64,000 nt of DNA from Streptomyces sp. NBC_00620 (GCF_026341825.1 NZ_JAPENY010000001.1:1364001-1428000), one strand, 5' to 3'; positions 17,163-26,123 are shown, numbered from the stretch's first letter. Program-made: numbers and translations. The notes: generated from the letters alone by a model not told the origin.

Positions 17163-18287
17163 TCAGCCTTGCCGAATCACCAGTCTGCCACCCTGCCGCT
17201 GGGCGACGACTTTGCCCGGGAGATTGATGGCTCCCTGGCCGCGCCAGCCGGTGATCAGCCGGTCGACTTCCTCGATGTGACGGGCGAACAGCGAACCGGC
17301 CGGGGCGCCCGCCTCGATGGCGGCACGGCGCAGGATGCGGCGGCGTACAGCGGGCGGCAGGGCGTAGAGCTTGGCGCACTCCAGGAGGCCCGCCGCGTCC
17401 CGTACGGAGGCCTCGGCCTGGCTGGCCCAGGCGTCGAGGGCGTCGGCGTCGTCGCGGGAGAGCTGGGCCGTACGGGCGAGCGCCTCGACGACTCCCTTGC
17501 CGAGCGCCTTCTCCAGGGCCGGCAGGCCCTCGTGGCGCAGCCGGGAGCGGGTGTAGGCCGGGTCGGCGTTGTGCGGGTCGTCCCAGACGGGCAGCGACTG
17601 GACCATGCAGGCCTTGCGGGCGGTCTGCCGGTCCAGGTACAGGAACGGGCGGCGGTAACGGCCGTCGGCCCCCGAGACCGCGGCCATTCCGGACAGCGAG
17701 CGGATGCCGGAGCCGCGGGCGAGGCCGAGCAGGACGGTTTCGGCTTGGTCGTCGCGGGTGTGGCCGAGCAGGATCGCGGTGGCGCCGTGGCGTTCGACGG
17801 CGGAGTCCAGGGCGGCGTAGCGGGCGTCGCGGGCGGCGGCCTCGGGCCCGCCGTCGCGGCCCACGGTGACGGCGATGGACTCGGCTGGGGAGAGCCCCAG
17901 CTCGGTGAGGCGCAGCACGACTTCGTCGGCGCGCAGGTCGGAGCCGGGCTGCAGACCGTGGTCGACGGTGATGCCGCCGGCGCGGATGCCGAGTTTGGGG
18001 GCTTCGAAGGCGAGGGCGGAGGCGAGCGCCATCGAGTCGGCGCCACCGGAGCACGCGACGAGCACGAGCGGCGTCGACGGCTGCTCGTGCGGGGTTGGCG
18101 TGGGGAGGTCGGGGGCGGGCGAGCGCCTCGTACCCGGGGCGGGTACGCGCTCGGAGGCGGGCGGGCGCGCGACGTCGGCCGCGGGCGTACGCCTGGTGTC
18201 GGGGGCGGGCGTGTGCTCGGTGAGGATGTCGTGGAGTACGCGGCGAACCGCCAGGCGTATCGCCGCGACCGCAGGATGGGGACCCAT
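17163..18287 (-). CDS. tilS: tRNA(Ile)-lysidine synthetase
   Basis: It attaches lysine to cytidine 34 of the CAU-anticodon tRNA(Ile) so that it reads AUA. The protein has 374 residues. The PP-loop ATP motif is [12 protein letters not shown] at about 73-84, followed by [28 protein letters not shown] and RPFLYLDRQ. The enzyme lacks a long C-terminal domain, as in other actinobacterial forms. Between the first helix and the PP-loop lies an extra stretch of about 45 residues of Pro/Thr/Arg-rich repeats ([22 protein letters not shown]). AAGGGA 6 bases before the ATG supports the start. Confidence 0.93.
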   Translation of the reverse strand: MGPHPAVAAIRLAVRRVLHDILTEHTPAPDTRRTPAADVARPPASERVPAPGTRRSPAPDLPTPTPHEQPSTPLVLVACSGGADSMALASALAFEAPKLGIRAGGITVDHGLQPGSDLRADEVVLRLTELGLSPAESIAVTVGRDGGPEAAARDARYAALDSAVERHGATAILLGHTRDDQAETVLLGLARGSGIRSLSGMAAVSGADGRYRRPFLYLDRQTARKACMVQSLPVWDDPHNADPAYTRSRLRHEGLPALEKALGKGVVEALARTAQLSRDDADALDAWASQAEASVRDAAGLLECAKLYALPPAVRRRILRRAAIEAGAPAGSLFARHIEEVDRLITGWRGQGAINLPGKVVAQRQGGRLVIRQG

Positions 18288-18479
18288 GTCCGGTTCCCTT
18301 CATGAAGTTTTCGGGGAGTGAACCCGGTTCCGGTCACTCAGAGTGTGTAGATGGTGACAGAACCGGGCCGTTCCCCGAGCATTGCACGCCTACCCATGCC
18401 CCACGGTCCCTCGGACGGGTGATTGGAGGGGCGTTTACCTGCCGTCGGCCGGATTCACTTCACGACCCGCCCGCGGCGT

Positions 18480-19604
18480 TCACGACTCTGCCTTGCGGTG
18501 CACCCGCGCGACCCAGTCCGCCGGTTTGGCGATCTCCGTCTTGGTCGGGAGCGTGTTCGGGGAGGTCCACACCCGGTTGAAGCCATCCATGCCGACCTCT
18601 CCGACGACCGACCGCACGAACCGCTCACCGTCCTTGTACTGCCTCAGTTTGGCGTCCAAACCGAGCAGCTTGCGCAGGGCCAGGTCCAGGCGGGAGGCCC
18701 CCTTGGCGCGACGCTGCTGGAACTTCTCGCGGATCTCGGCGACGGACGGGACGACGTCGGGCCCCACACCGTCCATCACGAAGTCCGCGTGGCCCTCCAG
18801 GAGCGACATGACGGCGGTCAGCCGGCCGAGGATCTCCCGCTGGGCCGGCGTCTGCACGATTTCGACGAGCGAGCGGCCGCCGTCGTCCTCCTCGCCCTCG
18901 GGCCGTCCGCCCGCCAAGGACTGGGCGGCTTCGCGGATGCGTTCGAGGACTGTCATGGGGTCGACCTCGGTCTCTCCCAAGAACGACTGGATTTCGCCCT
19001 CGAGGTGGGCCCGCAGCCAGGGCACGGCCGTGAACTGGGTGCGGTGCGTCTCCTCGTGCAGGCACACCCAGAGGCGGAAGTCGTGGGGCTGTACGTCGAG
19101 TTCGCGCTCCACGTGGACGATGTTCGGCGCGACCAGGAGGAGCCTGCCGCCGCCGTTCTCCCCTGCCGGGAGCTCACGTGTCGCCGGGGCGAAGGTCTCG
19201 TACTGGCCGAGGACCCTCGACGACAGGAACGACAGCAGCATGCCCAGCTCGACGCCGGTGACCTTGCCGCCGACGGCGCCGAGGACGGCTCCGCCCGGGG
19301 TACTCCCCCTGCGCTCCTGCATCTTGTCCAGCAGGGGCTTGAGGATCTCCCTGAACCCTGCGACGTTCGCCCGCACCCAGCCGGGGCGGTCCACCACGAG
19401 TACGGGGGTGTCGTGGGTGTCCTCCGTGCCCATACGAGTGAAGCCCCGGACGTGTCCCTCCGAAGCCTTGGCGTGCCGGCGCAGCTCCGCCACGACGTCC
19501 CTGGCCTCGTCGCGGCTCACCTCTGGGCCCGGCCGCACGAGCCGTGTCGCGGTTGCCACCGCGAGATTCCAGTCGACCATCTCGGCACCACCGATGCTCG
19601 TCAT
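18480..19604 (-). CDS. zincin-like metalloprotease of the DUF2342 / F420-associated family
   Basis: The protein has 374 residues. It has the zinc motif HEETH in FRLWVCLHEETHRTQF at about 148-163, and a downstream EGHADFVMD that supplies the third ligand region. The family is annotated in actinobacteria as zinc-dependent metalloprotease or coenzyme F420 biosynthesis-associated protein; substrate and location are unknown. There is no signal peptide. The ATG at 19604 has TACGGT 6 bases upstream; a second ATG eight codons later is possible. The 192-bp gap to tilS leaves room for a tilS promoter. Confidence 0.85.
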   Translation of the reverse strand: MTSIGGAEMVDWNLAVATATRLVRPGPEVSRDEARDVVAELRRHAKASEGHVRGFTRMGTEDTHDTPVLVVDRPGWVRANVAGFREILKPLLDKMQERRGSTPGGAVLGAVGGKVTGVELGMLLSFLSSRVLGQYETFAPATRELPAGENGGGRLLLVAPNIVHVERELDVQPHDFRLWVCLHEETHRTQFTAVPWLRAHLEGEIQSFLGETEVDPMTVLERIREAAQSLAGGRPEGEEDDGGRSLVEIVQTPAQREILGRLTAVMSLLEGHADFVMDGVGPDVVPSVAEIREKFQQRRAKGASRLDLALRKLLGLDAKLRQYKDGERFVRSVVGEVGMDGFNRVWTSPNTLPTKTEIAKPADWVARVHRKAES

Positions 19605-19610
19605 GCGTCA

Positions 19611-19616
19611 ACCGTA
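19611..19616 (-). promoter_or_regulatory. candidate -10 box of a leaderless promoter (zincin metalloprotease)
   Basis: On the minus strand TACGGT is followed by 6 bases and the ATG at 19604. Confidence 0.45.
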
Positions 19617-19623
19617 CGTGAGC

Positions 19624-19843
19624 GTGTCCGGCTGCGGTTAGGGGTACGAGGTCCTGGTCGCCCTCTGCCTTGGGGCCGGCGGTGCGGTTGGCGCCCCCTG
19701 GGTCGGCAGGGGCTGGGCCCCGTTTTCTCGGAGCCCGGCGCTGTCGGCTGTGCCCACCCGTCCCGCCCTGCGGGACGATTGCCCACAGCGGTAGGTGGCG
19801 ACTGCGACCCGCCGCCCCACAGCGGGTAGCCCCTGGGCAACAA
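19624..19843. other. intergenic stretch with hairpin after dacB
   Basis: No gene is supported. The hairpin CGTCCCG-CCCTG-CGGGACG at 19759-19777 sits in sequence (TGCCCACCCG on one side, TGCCCACAG on the other) that I recognise as common in Streptomyces intergenic regions. It probably ends dacB transcription. Confidence 0.55.
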
Positions 19844-21406
19844 CTACCTGCAGCCGCACGCCGCCAGTGCCGTTGCCGCGCGGTCCAAGGCTGTTTGGGC
19901 CGGTGCCGGCGCCGGGGGGTGGGCCTCGTCGGAGGTGAGGAAGGCGAAGGCCAGTAGGCGGCCGTCGGTGTCGACGACTGTGCCTGCCAGGGTGTTGACG
20001 CCTGTGAGGGTGCCGGTTTTGGCGCGTACGACGCCGGTGGCTGAGGCGTCGGTGGTGTAGCGGTCGCTGAGGGTGCCGGTGAAGCCGGCGATGGGGAGGC
20101 CGGTCAGGGCGGGGCGGAGTTCGGGGTGGGCGGGGTCGCCTGCCTTCGCCAGCAGGGCGGTGAGCAGGTCGGCGGTGAGCTTGTCGGCGCGGTTCAGGCC
20201 GCTTCCGTCGGCGAAATGAACGCCGGCGAGGGGGAGTCCGAGCTTCTTCAGCTGCGCGCCGATCGCCGCCGCGCCTCCGCTGAAACTCGCCTGCCCGCCC
20301 GTCACGAGGGCGACCTGCCGGGCCAGGGCCTCCGCGATGTCGTTGTCGCTGTTCGTCAGCATCCGCTCGACGAGGGCGGACAGAGGCGGCGAGGAGACCG
20401 AGGCGAGGTCCTGCGAACGGCTCGTCGCCTTCGAGAGGCCCGGGGATGTCGTCTTGATGCCCTTGGCCTGGAGCAGTTCCGCGAACTTCCTGGCCGCGTC
20501 CCCCGCCGGGTCCGTACTGCGCTTGGCCGTGCCGCTGTCCGAGTCGTCGATCCGGCCCTCGTCGACCATCAGGGCGCTGACCGGGGCGAGGTTGGGGTTG
20601 GCGCCGATGGGGTGCACGGTGGCGCCCGCGTACAGCGAGGTGTCGTACGAGATTGTCACCTGGTCCAGATGACGGGCTTTCAGGGCGGTCGCCGTCTCCT
20701 CGGCGAGGGTGCGCAGGCTCGCGTAGCCCTTCGCGTCCTCGCGGGCGGTCAGGGTCGGGTCGCCCGCGCCGACGAGGACGACCTCCTTGGTGTCGGGCTC
20801 CAGGACCGCGCGCGTGGTGATGCGGTGGTCGGTGCCGGCCGCAGAGAGGACGGCGACGGCGGTGGCGATCTTCGTGGTGGAGGCCGGGGTCTGGGCCTTG
20901 TCCGCCCCTTTGCCGTACAGCCGCTTGCCGGTCGCGACGTCGACCACCACGGCGGTGCGCTGAGCACCGAGGGCGGGGTCGTTCAGGAGCGGGTCCAGGA
21001 CGTCCGCCAGGGCCTTCTCGGCGGGGGCGGGCACCGAATCCGTGGAGGTGGAGCCGCCGAGTCCGGCCAGTACGGTGGCGGCGCTCGGCGCGGGGCGGGG
21101 CGCCTTCGCGGACGTACCGGACGTAAGGCCGTGATCTGTGCCACCCTCGCCCTCCCGCGATGCGGCCCAGTCGCGCTCCGCCGTACGCTGACCTGTGGAG
21201 TCCCAGGGACCGGCCGCGGTCACCAGCCCGGCCGCGAGCGCCAGGCCCACGGTGGCTGCGACGGCTGTGAGCTGCGGAGTCGTGAACTTGACGGGACGCG
21301 GCCGCACGGCTTGGGTGATCCGCGCCACATGCGGTTTCACCGAGCCCGCGACCCGCACCACATGCGGTCTCGCGGCCCGCCAAGCCCTCAGCTCTGGCAC
21401 GACCAC
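19844..21406 (-). CDS. dacB: D-alanyl-D-alanine carboxypeptidase / endopeptidase (PBP4, S13 family)
   Basis: It trims or cleaves peptidoglycan stem peptides outside the membrane. The protein has 520 residues. A basic cytoplasmic tail of about 45 residues precedes one membrane segment (about 47-66), so the protein is a membrane-anchored type II form. The penicillin-binding motifs are PASTTK (active-site Ser), TNSDND for the SxN motif, and AKTGTL near 470. The S13-type insert between SxxK and SxN is present. The GTG start has AAAGGGG upstream. The C-terminus has an unusual ACGCR end. It is divergent from ppa. Confidence 0.92.
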   Translation of the reverse strand: MVVPELRAWRAARPHVVRVAGSVKPHVARITQAVRPRPVKFTTPQLTAVAATVGLALAAGLVTAAGPWDSTGQRTAERDWAASREGEGGTDHGLTSGTSAKAPRPAPSAATVLAGLGGSTSTDSVPAPAEKALADVLDPLLNDPALGAQRTAVVVDVATGKRLYGKGADKAQTPASTTKIATAVAVLSAAGTDHRITTRAVLEPDTKEVVLVGAGDPTLTAREDAKGYASLRTLAEETATALKARHLDQVTISYDTSLYAGATVHPIGANPNLAPVSALMVDEGRIDDSDSGTAKRSTDPAGDAARKFAELLQAKGIKTTSPGLSKATSRSQDLASVSSPPLSALVERMLTNSDNDIAEALARQVALVTGGQASFSGGAAAIGAQLKKLGLPLAGVHFADGSGLNRADKLTADLLTALLAKAGDPAHPELRPALTGLPIAGFTGTLSDRYTTDASATGVVRAKTGTLTGVNTLAGTVVDTDGRLLAFAFLTSDEAHPPAPAPAQTALDRAATALAACGCR

Positions 21407-21472
21407 CAGCCCCTTTCGCGATCACACACCTGCGTGAGGGACACTTAACCACCAGAACTATGTGCTGATCAT

Positions 21473-21479
21473 GGAGGAG
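21473..21479 (+). promoter_or_regulatory. strong Shine-Dalgarno that fixes the ppa start
   Basis: GGAGGAG ends 6 bases before GTG 21486. It shows that the in-frame codons further upstream (from 21462) are not the start. Confidence 0.85.
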
Positions 21480-21485
21480 CCACCG

Positions 21486-21977
21486 GTGGAGTTCGACGTC
21501 ACGATCGAGATTCCGAAGGGTTCGCGGAACAAGTACGAGGTGGACCACGAGACCGGTCGGATCCGCTTGGACCGTCGACTCTTCACCTCGACCAGTTACC
21601 CGGCCGACTACGGCTTCGTCGAGAACACTCTCGGCGAGGACGGCGACCCGCTGGACGCGCTGGTCATCCTGGACGAGCCGACCTTCCCCGGTTGCCTCAT
21701 CCAGTGCCGCACGATCGGCATGTTCCGTATGACGGACGAGGCCGGCGGCGACGACAAGCTGCTGTGCGTCCCGGCGCACGACCCGCGGGTGGAGCACCTG
21801 CGCGACATCCACCACGTGTCGGAGTTCGACCGCCTGGAGATCCAGCACTTCTTCGAGGTCTACAAGGACCTGGAGCCCGGCAAGTCCGTCGAGGGCGCCA
21901 ACTGGGTGGGCCGCACGGAGGCCGAGGCTGAGATCGAGCGTTCCTACAAGCGCCTGAAGGACCAGGGCGCTCACTGA
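21486..21977 (+). CDS. ppa: inorganic pyrophosphatase
   Basis: It hydrolyses pyrophosphate and pulls biosynthetic reactions forward. The protein has 163 residues, the usual length for family I. Conserved active-site blocks are [34 protein letters not shown] with the three metal-binding Asp residues, and the late [13 protein letters not shown]. The GTG start has an excellent Shine-Dalgarno. Confidence 0.97.
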   Translation: MEFDVTIEIPKGSRNKYEVDHETGRIRLDRRLFTSTSYPADYGFVENTLGEDGDPLDALVILDEPTFPGCLIQCRTIGMFRMTDEAGGDDKLLCVPAHDPRVEHLRDIHHVSEFDRLEIQHFFEVYKDLEPGKSVEGANWVGRTEAEAEIERSYKRLKDQGAH

Positions 21978-21994
21978 GTACCCGCGCTTCCGTT

Positions 21995-22029
21995 CGGGCC
22001 GCGTGATCCTGATGGGGTCGCGCGGCCCG
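21995..22029 (+). terminator. hairpin terminator after ppa
   Basis: The arms CGGGCCGCG (21995-22003) and CGCGGCCCG (22021-22029) flank a 17-base loop directly after the ppa stop. Confidence 0.65.
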
Positions 22030-22094
22030 TTCGTGTATCCGTACGCATACTGAGGGCATACGGAAGGTACGCAGGAGACGCACGCGTACGAGAG

Positions 22095-23771
22095 GTGAGG
22101 CAGGAGCTGGTGGCGGACCCGGAGGCGGAAGACCGCAAGCCGCAGTCGGACGAGGCGAGGAGTGCCTTCGCTCAGCCGGCCGGGGTGGCGCCGCCGCAGA
22201 TCCCGGTGGTCGATGACGAGTCGTCGACCACGTCCGAGTTCGCGCTCCCGAAGGGGTTCGGCGCACCGCAGCCGGCCGGGGCCGACTCCGAGGGTTCGGC
22301 GTTCAGCACCCCGGCCTCGTACAGCGCGCAGCACGCCCATCCCGCGTTCACGCCGCCGACCGGCATCCCCATGGTCAAGCTGACCAAGGACGTGCCGTGG
22401 CAGGACCGGATGCGCGAGATGCTGCGCATGCCGGTGACCGAGCGGCCCGCGCCCGAACTGGTCCGCAAGGAGGACGAGTCGGGGCCCGCCATCCCGCGCG
22501 TGCTCGACCTGACCCTGCGTATCGGCGAGTTGCTGCTCGCGGGCGGTGAGGGCGCGGAGGACGTGGAGGCGGCGATGTTCGCCGTGTGCCGCAGCTACGG
22601 CCTGGACCGCTGCGAGCCGAACGTCACCTTCACGCTGCTGTCCATCTCGCACCAGCCGTCCCTGGTCGAGGACCCCGTGACGGCGTCCAGGACCGTACGC
22701 CGCCGGGGCACCGACTACACGCGGCTCGCGGCCGTCTTCCGGCTCGTGGACGATCTGAGCGACCCGGAGGCCGCGATCTCGCTGGAGGAGGCGTACGGGC
22801 GGCTCGCCGAGATGCGGCGCAACCGGCACCCGTACCCCGGCTGGGTGCTGACCTCGGCGACCGGGCTGCTCGCAGGCGCGGCCTCGGTGCTCGTCGGCGG
22901 TGACGCCCTCGTGTTCGTGGCCGCCGCGCTCGGCGCGATGCTGGGCGACCGGCTCGCATGGCTGTGCGCGGGGCGCGGGCTGCCGGAGTTCTACCAGTTC
23001 ACGGTGGCCGCGACGCCCCCCGCCGCGATCGGTGTCGCGATCCAGCTCGCGCACATGGACGTGAAGGCGTCCGCGGTGATCACCGGTGGGCTGTTCGCGC
23101 TGCTGCCCGGGCGGGCGCTCGTGGCGGGCGTGCAGGACGGTCTGACCGGCTTCTACATCACCGCGTCCGCGCGCCTGCTGGAAGTCATGTACTTCTTTGT
23201 CGGCATCGTTGTCGGGGTCCTTCTTGTGCTCTATTTCGGCGTGAAGCTGGGCGCCGAGCTCAATCCGGACCAGGCGCTGAGCATCTCCGAGCGGCCGCTG
23301 CTGCAGATCGCCGCGTCCATGCTGCTGTCGCTCACCTTCGCGGTGCTGCTCCAGCAGGAGCGGTCCACCGTGCTCCCGGTGACCCTCAACGGGGGCGTGG
23401 CCTGGTCGGTGTACGGGGCGATGCACTACGCGGGCGGTATCTCACCGGTCGCTTCCACGGCCGTGGCGGCGGGCCTGGTGGGCCTGTTCGGGCAGTTGCT
23501 GTCCCGCTACCGGTTCGCGTCCGCGCTCCCGTACACGACGGCCGCGATCGGACCGCTGCTGCCGGGTTCGGCCACCTACTTCGGCCTGCTGTCCATCGCG
23601 CAGAACGAGCTCGACAAGGGGCTCGTGTCCCTGACCAAGGCCGCCGCCCTCGCGATGGCCATCGCGATCGGCGTGAACCTGGGGTCCGAGATCTCCCGGC
23701 TGTTCCTGCGGATCCCGGGCGCGAGTACGGCGGGCGGCCGCCGCGCGGCCAAGCGGACGCGCGGCTTCTAG
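22095..23771 (+). CDS. ThrE-type threonine/serine exporter
   Basis: The protein has 558 residues. It starts with about 110 hydrophilic residues rich in Pro, Ala and Glu, then the cytoplasmic part of the ThrE_1 (DUF1212) domain (LDLTLRIGELLLAGGEGAEDVE, RTVRRRGTDYTRL) and ten or so membrane segments from about 260 to the end, the last group being the DUF3815 half. ThrE of Corynebacterium exports threonine and serine with proton motive force. This protein fuses both halves in one chain, as in other actinobacteria. GTG 22095 is a weak start choice; GTG 22110 follows a GGAG that is too close. Confidence 0.85.
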   Translation: MRQELVADPEAEDRKPQSDEARSAFAQPAGVAPPQIPVVDDESSTTSEFALPKGFGAPQPAGADSEGSAFSTPASYSAQHAHPAFTPPTGIPMVKLTKDVPWQDRMREMLRMPVTERPAPELVRKEDESGPAIPRVLDLTLRIGELLLAGGEGAEDVEAAMFAVCRSYGLDRCEPNVTFTLLSISHQPSLVEDPVTASRTVRRRGTDYTRLAAVFRLVDDLSDPEAAISLEEAYGRLAEMRRNRHPYPGWVLTSATGLLAGAASVLVGGDALVFVAAALGAMLGDRLAWLCAGRGLPEFYQFTVAATPPAAIGVAIQLAHMDVKASAVITGGLFALLPGRALVAGVQDGLTGFYITASARLLEVMYFFVGIVVGVLLVLYFGVKLGAELNPDQALSISERPLLQIAASMLLSLTFAVLLQQERSTVLPVTLNGGVAWSVYGAMHYAGGISPVASTAVAAGLVGLFGQLLSRYRFASALPYTTAAIGPLLPGSATYFGLLSIAQNELDKGLVSLTKAAALAMAIAIGVNLGSEISRLFLRIPGASTAGGRRAAKRTRGF

Positions 23772-23796
23772 CGGCTTCCAGTCGTACGAGGACTGC

Positions 23797-24591
23797 CTAC
23801 CGCTTGGCGTGGCGGCCACCGCGCGGGGGCTGCTGCGGGTCCTGGTGCTGATTCGGGTGCTGGGGCTGGTCCAGGTTCTGGTGCTGGTTCTGGTGCTGCT
23901 GGAGCGGGGGTACCCGCAGCTGGGCCGTCTCGTCGAGGGCGGGTGCCTCGGGAGCCTGGGCGGCTTCCTTCTTGGACTTACCTCGCGCCCGGAGGTACTC
24001 AATGACGATCGGGACGACCGAGATGAGGACGATCAGGATCAGGATCGCCTCGATGTTCTTGTGCACGAACTCGATGTTGCCGAGCCAGGCGCCGAGCGCC
24101 GTGACGCCGGCGCCCCAGAGGACACCACCGATGATGTTGTACGTGATGAACGAGCGGTACTTCATGCCGCTGACGCCGGCGATGATCGGCGTGAACGTGC
24201 GCACGATGGGCACGAAGCGGGCCAGGACCAGGGACTTGGGCCCGTGCTTCTCGAAGAACTCGTGGGCCTTGACCACGTTCTCCTGCTTGAAGAGGCGGGA
24301 GTCCGGGCGGGTGAAGAGCGAGGGTCCGACCTTCTTGCCGAACAGATAGCCCGCCTGGTCACCGAGGATCGCCGCGACGCAGATCAGCGCGATCGCCGCC
24401 CACAGCGGGAAGTCCAGCGTGCCCGCGGTGATCAGCAGTCCGGCGGTGAACAGCAGCGAGTCGCCCGGCAGGAAGAAGCCGATGAGCAGGCCGGACTCGG
24501 CGAAGACGATGAGGAGCAGGCCCCAGATACCGAAGTTGTCCAGGAGCGTGTTCGGATCCAGCCAGCTTGGTCCGAGAGCAAGCGTCGTCAC
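23797..24591 (-). CDS. DedA-family membrane protein with His/Gln-rich tail
   Basis: The protein has 264 residues. The DedA/VTT core has the family blocks FAESGLLIGFFLPGDSLL, GDQAGYLFGKKVG, HGPKSLVLARFVPIVRTFTPIIAGVSGM and the last membrane helices near 185-205. DedA proteins act in membrane lipid (undecaprenyl phosphate or phospholipid) flipping and proton-motive-force homeostasis. GTG 24591 was chosen because CAGGAG lies 9 bases upstream. The C-terminal 35 residues are a His/Gln/Asn/Pro repeat (QHQNQHQNLDQPQHPNQHQ), which is not part of the family. Confidence 0.9.
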   Translation of the reverse strand: MTTLALGPSWLDPNTLLDNFGIWGLLLIVFAESGLLIGFFLPGDSLLFTAGLLITAGTLDFPLWAAIALICVAAILGDQAGYLFGKKVGPSLFTRPDSRLFKQENVVKAHEFFEKHGPKSLVLARFVPIVRTFTPIIAGVSGMKYRSFITYNIIGGVLWGAGVTALGAWLGNIEFVHKNIEAILILIVLISVVPIVIEYLRARGKSKKEAAQAPEAPALDETAQLRVPPLQQHQNQHQNLDQPQHPNQHQDPQQPPRGGRHAKR

Positions 24592-24715
24592 GGTTCCGGG
24601 CTCCTGAGGGGTGAAGGAAGGGACGGCGGTCCACATACGGCCGACCAAAACTATCAACGCAATGGGGCTCCCCCAGGTTCCACCGGTGTCCAGAGGGTGC
24701 ACTGTGTGCCAACTG

Positions 24716-24749
24716 GTACAAAGCTGTGAGCCGTACAAAGCTGTGCGCC
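24716..24749 (+). repeat. 17-bp direct repeat immediately before the YbjQ-like start
   Basis: GTACAAAGCTGTGAGCC (24716-24732) is followed at once by GTACAAAGCTGTGCGCC (24733-24749), 16 of 17 identical, and then the ATG. It may be a small duplication or a tandem operator. Confidence 0.75.
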
Positions 24750-25115
24750 ATGGGCATCGAAGAGTACGGCGGCGGTCAGGTCCCCCAGTCGGACGTGCTG
24801 GTCGTGACGACGAACGACGCACCCGGTTACCGCGTCCAGGAAGTCATCGGTGAGGTCTTCGGCCTCACCGTGCGCTCCCGGCATCTGGGCAGCCAGATCG
24901 GCGCGGGTCTGAAGTCGATGATCGGCGGTGAGCTCAAGGGGCTCACCAAGACCCTCGTGGAGACCCGCAACCAGGCCATGGAACGGCTCGTCGAGCAGGC
25001 ACGCGCGCGTGGCGCCAATGGCGTGCTGATGTTCCGCTTCGACGTGACGGAGGCGGCGGACGTGGGCACGGAGGTGTGCGCTTACGGGACGGCGGTGGTC
25101 CTGGTCAAGGAATGA
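24750..25115 (+). CDS. YbjQ-like (DUF74) protein
   Basis: The protein has 121 residues and matches the UPF0145/YbjQ family: SDVLVVTTNDAPGYRVQEVIGEVFGLTVRSR, then IGGELKGLTKTLVETRNQAMERL and GANGVLMFRFDV. The family forms pentameric beta-alpha assemblies and is often called heavy-metal-binding, but the biochemical role is unproven. It is divergent from the DedA gene and convergent with tipA across a good terminator. Confidence 0.88.
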   Translation: MGIEEYGGGQVPQSDVLVVTTNDAPGYRVQEVIGEVFGLTVRSRHLGSQIGAGLKSMIGGELKGLTKTLVETRNQAMERLVEQARARGANGVLMFRFDVTEAADVGTEVCAYGTAVVLVKE

Positions 25116-25186
25116 GGAGCAGGCGGTAGGCGGTAGGCAGCAGCGCACGCCTGCGCCGAGGATCAGTGCGTGCGGTTCAGTGCATG

Positions 25187-25224
25187 CGGTAAGGGGCGTC
25201 CGCAATGGCGGGCGCCCCTTACCG
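25187..25224. terminator. bidirectional hairpin terminator
   Basis: The perfect 12-bp arms CGGTAAGGGGCG (25187-25198) and CGCCCCTTACCG (25213-25224) lie between the YbjQ-like gene and tipA, ending exactly at the tipA stop. Confidence 0.85.
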
Positions 25225-25992
25225 TCACGCTCCTTGGGAGTGCCTGGCCGCGTTCGCCCCGATCGCGTCCCTCAGGTGCTCGGCGAGCCCCGGCCGCATG
25301 GAGTCGTAGAACTCCTTGAAGCGCTCGTCGGAGACGTACATCCCGGCGAGCCCCTGGTGGGTCTCGTACGAGCACTCGTAGAACCACTTGGTGATGTGCT
25401 GCCGGTGCTCCTCGGCCATGTCCATGGCGCGCTCACCGGTCGGCGGCTCACCGGCCTCCATGAGGGCGTCGTACCGCTCGCCCCAGGAGGCCACCTCGGC
25501 CTGCATGCGCTTCCAGTCGTCCTTGGTGTAGCGGGCGGCGCGGCGCTGCGACTCGGCGTACGCCTCCGTACCGCCCCAGCGCCGTTCGGCCTCTTCGGCG
25601 TGTGCTTCCGGATCCTTGTCCCCGAAGACCTCGAACTTCTCCTCGGGCGTGAGATTGATGCCCATCTTGCGTGCCTCCATGGCGTGCTCCACGGCCGCCG
25701 CCATCTTCTGCAGCCTCTCGATCCGGGCGGTCAGCAGCTCGTGCTGGCGGCGCAGATGCGCGCGCGGGTCCGCTTCCGGGTCGTCGAGCAGGGCGGCGAC
25801 CTCGTCGAGGGGGAAGCCGAGCTCCCGGTAGAACAGGATCTGCTGCAGCCGGTCGAGGTCGGCGTCGCTGTAGCGCCGGTGGCCCGCGTGGCTGCGCCCG
25901 CTCGGCGCGAGCAGACCGATCTCGTCGTAGTGGTGCAGCGTGCGCACCGTGACCCCGGCGAAACCGGCGACCTGGCCCACTGGATAACTCAC
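25225..25992 (-). CDS. tipA: TipA-type MerR transcriptional activator (thiopeptide sensor)
   Basis: The protein has 255 residues. The N-terminal winged HTH is MerR type (VGQVAGFAGVTVRTLHHYDEIGLL), followed by a long coiled-coil dimer helix (about 75-108) and the C-terminal TipAS drug-binding domain. TipAS domains bind thiopeptides such as thiostrepton, after which TipAL activates its own promoter. GTG 25992 is chosen over the longer frame because GGGAG lies 5 bases upstream and the S. lividans protein starts at the same VSY. Cys207 is present (ECSYETH), but residue 214, a cysteine in S. lividans TipAL as I recall it, is Gly here. An internal start for a short TipAS form was not resolved. Confidence 0.92.
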   Translation of the reverse strand: MSYPVGQVAGFAGVTVRTLHHYDEIGLLAPSGRSHAGHRRYSDADLDRLQQILFYRELGFPLDEVAALLDDPEADPRAHLRRQHELLTARIERLQKMAAAVEHAMEARKMGINLTPEEKFEVFGDKDPEAHAEEAERRWGGTEAYAESQRRAARYTKDDWKRMQAEVASWGERYDALMEAGEPPTGERAMDMAEEHRQHITKWFYECSYETHQGLAGMYVSDERFKEFYDSMRPGLAEHLRDAIGANAARHSQGA

Positions 25993-26028
25993 TTCCGCTC
26001 CCTTCTCCGTACGCCTCTCAGGCTGAGG

Positions 26029-26050
26029 CCTCACGTGACGTGAGGTGCAA
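26029..26050 (-). promoter_or_regulatory. tipA promoter with palindromic MerR-type operator
   Basis: An 8-1-8 perfect inverted repeat CCTCACGT-N-ACGTGAGG (26029-26045) is preceded on the minus strand by a -35-like TTGCAC (26050-26045) that it overlaps by one base. MerR-family activators bind such palindromes between an over-spaced -35 and -10. The palindrome matches, from memory, the operator in the S. lividans tipA promoter. Confidence 0.8.
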
Positions 26051-26111
26051 GTCGGAAATCCCGGGGATTCCGAGGCGGATTCCCCGAGGTGTTATGTCGG
26101 TTTCGCCCACT

Positions 26112-26117
26112 TAGGGT
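26112..26117 (+). promoter_or_regulatory. candidate -10 box of a leaderless promoter (ClC-gad operon)
   Basis: TAGGGT is followed by 6 bases and GTG 26124, the chosen start of the ClC-type gene. It lies 66 bases downstream of the tipA operator, on the other strand. Confidence 0.45.
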
Positions 26118-26123
26118 GTGCGC

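Noticed and set aside
19638..23426. Minus-strand frame of over 1200 codons
   Set aside because: It crosses the dacB gene and is antisense to ppa and the ThrE-type gene. High GC makes long stop-free antisense frames common; the product has no recognisable domain.
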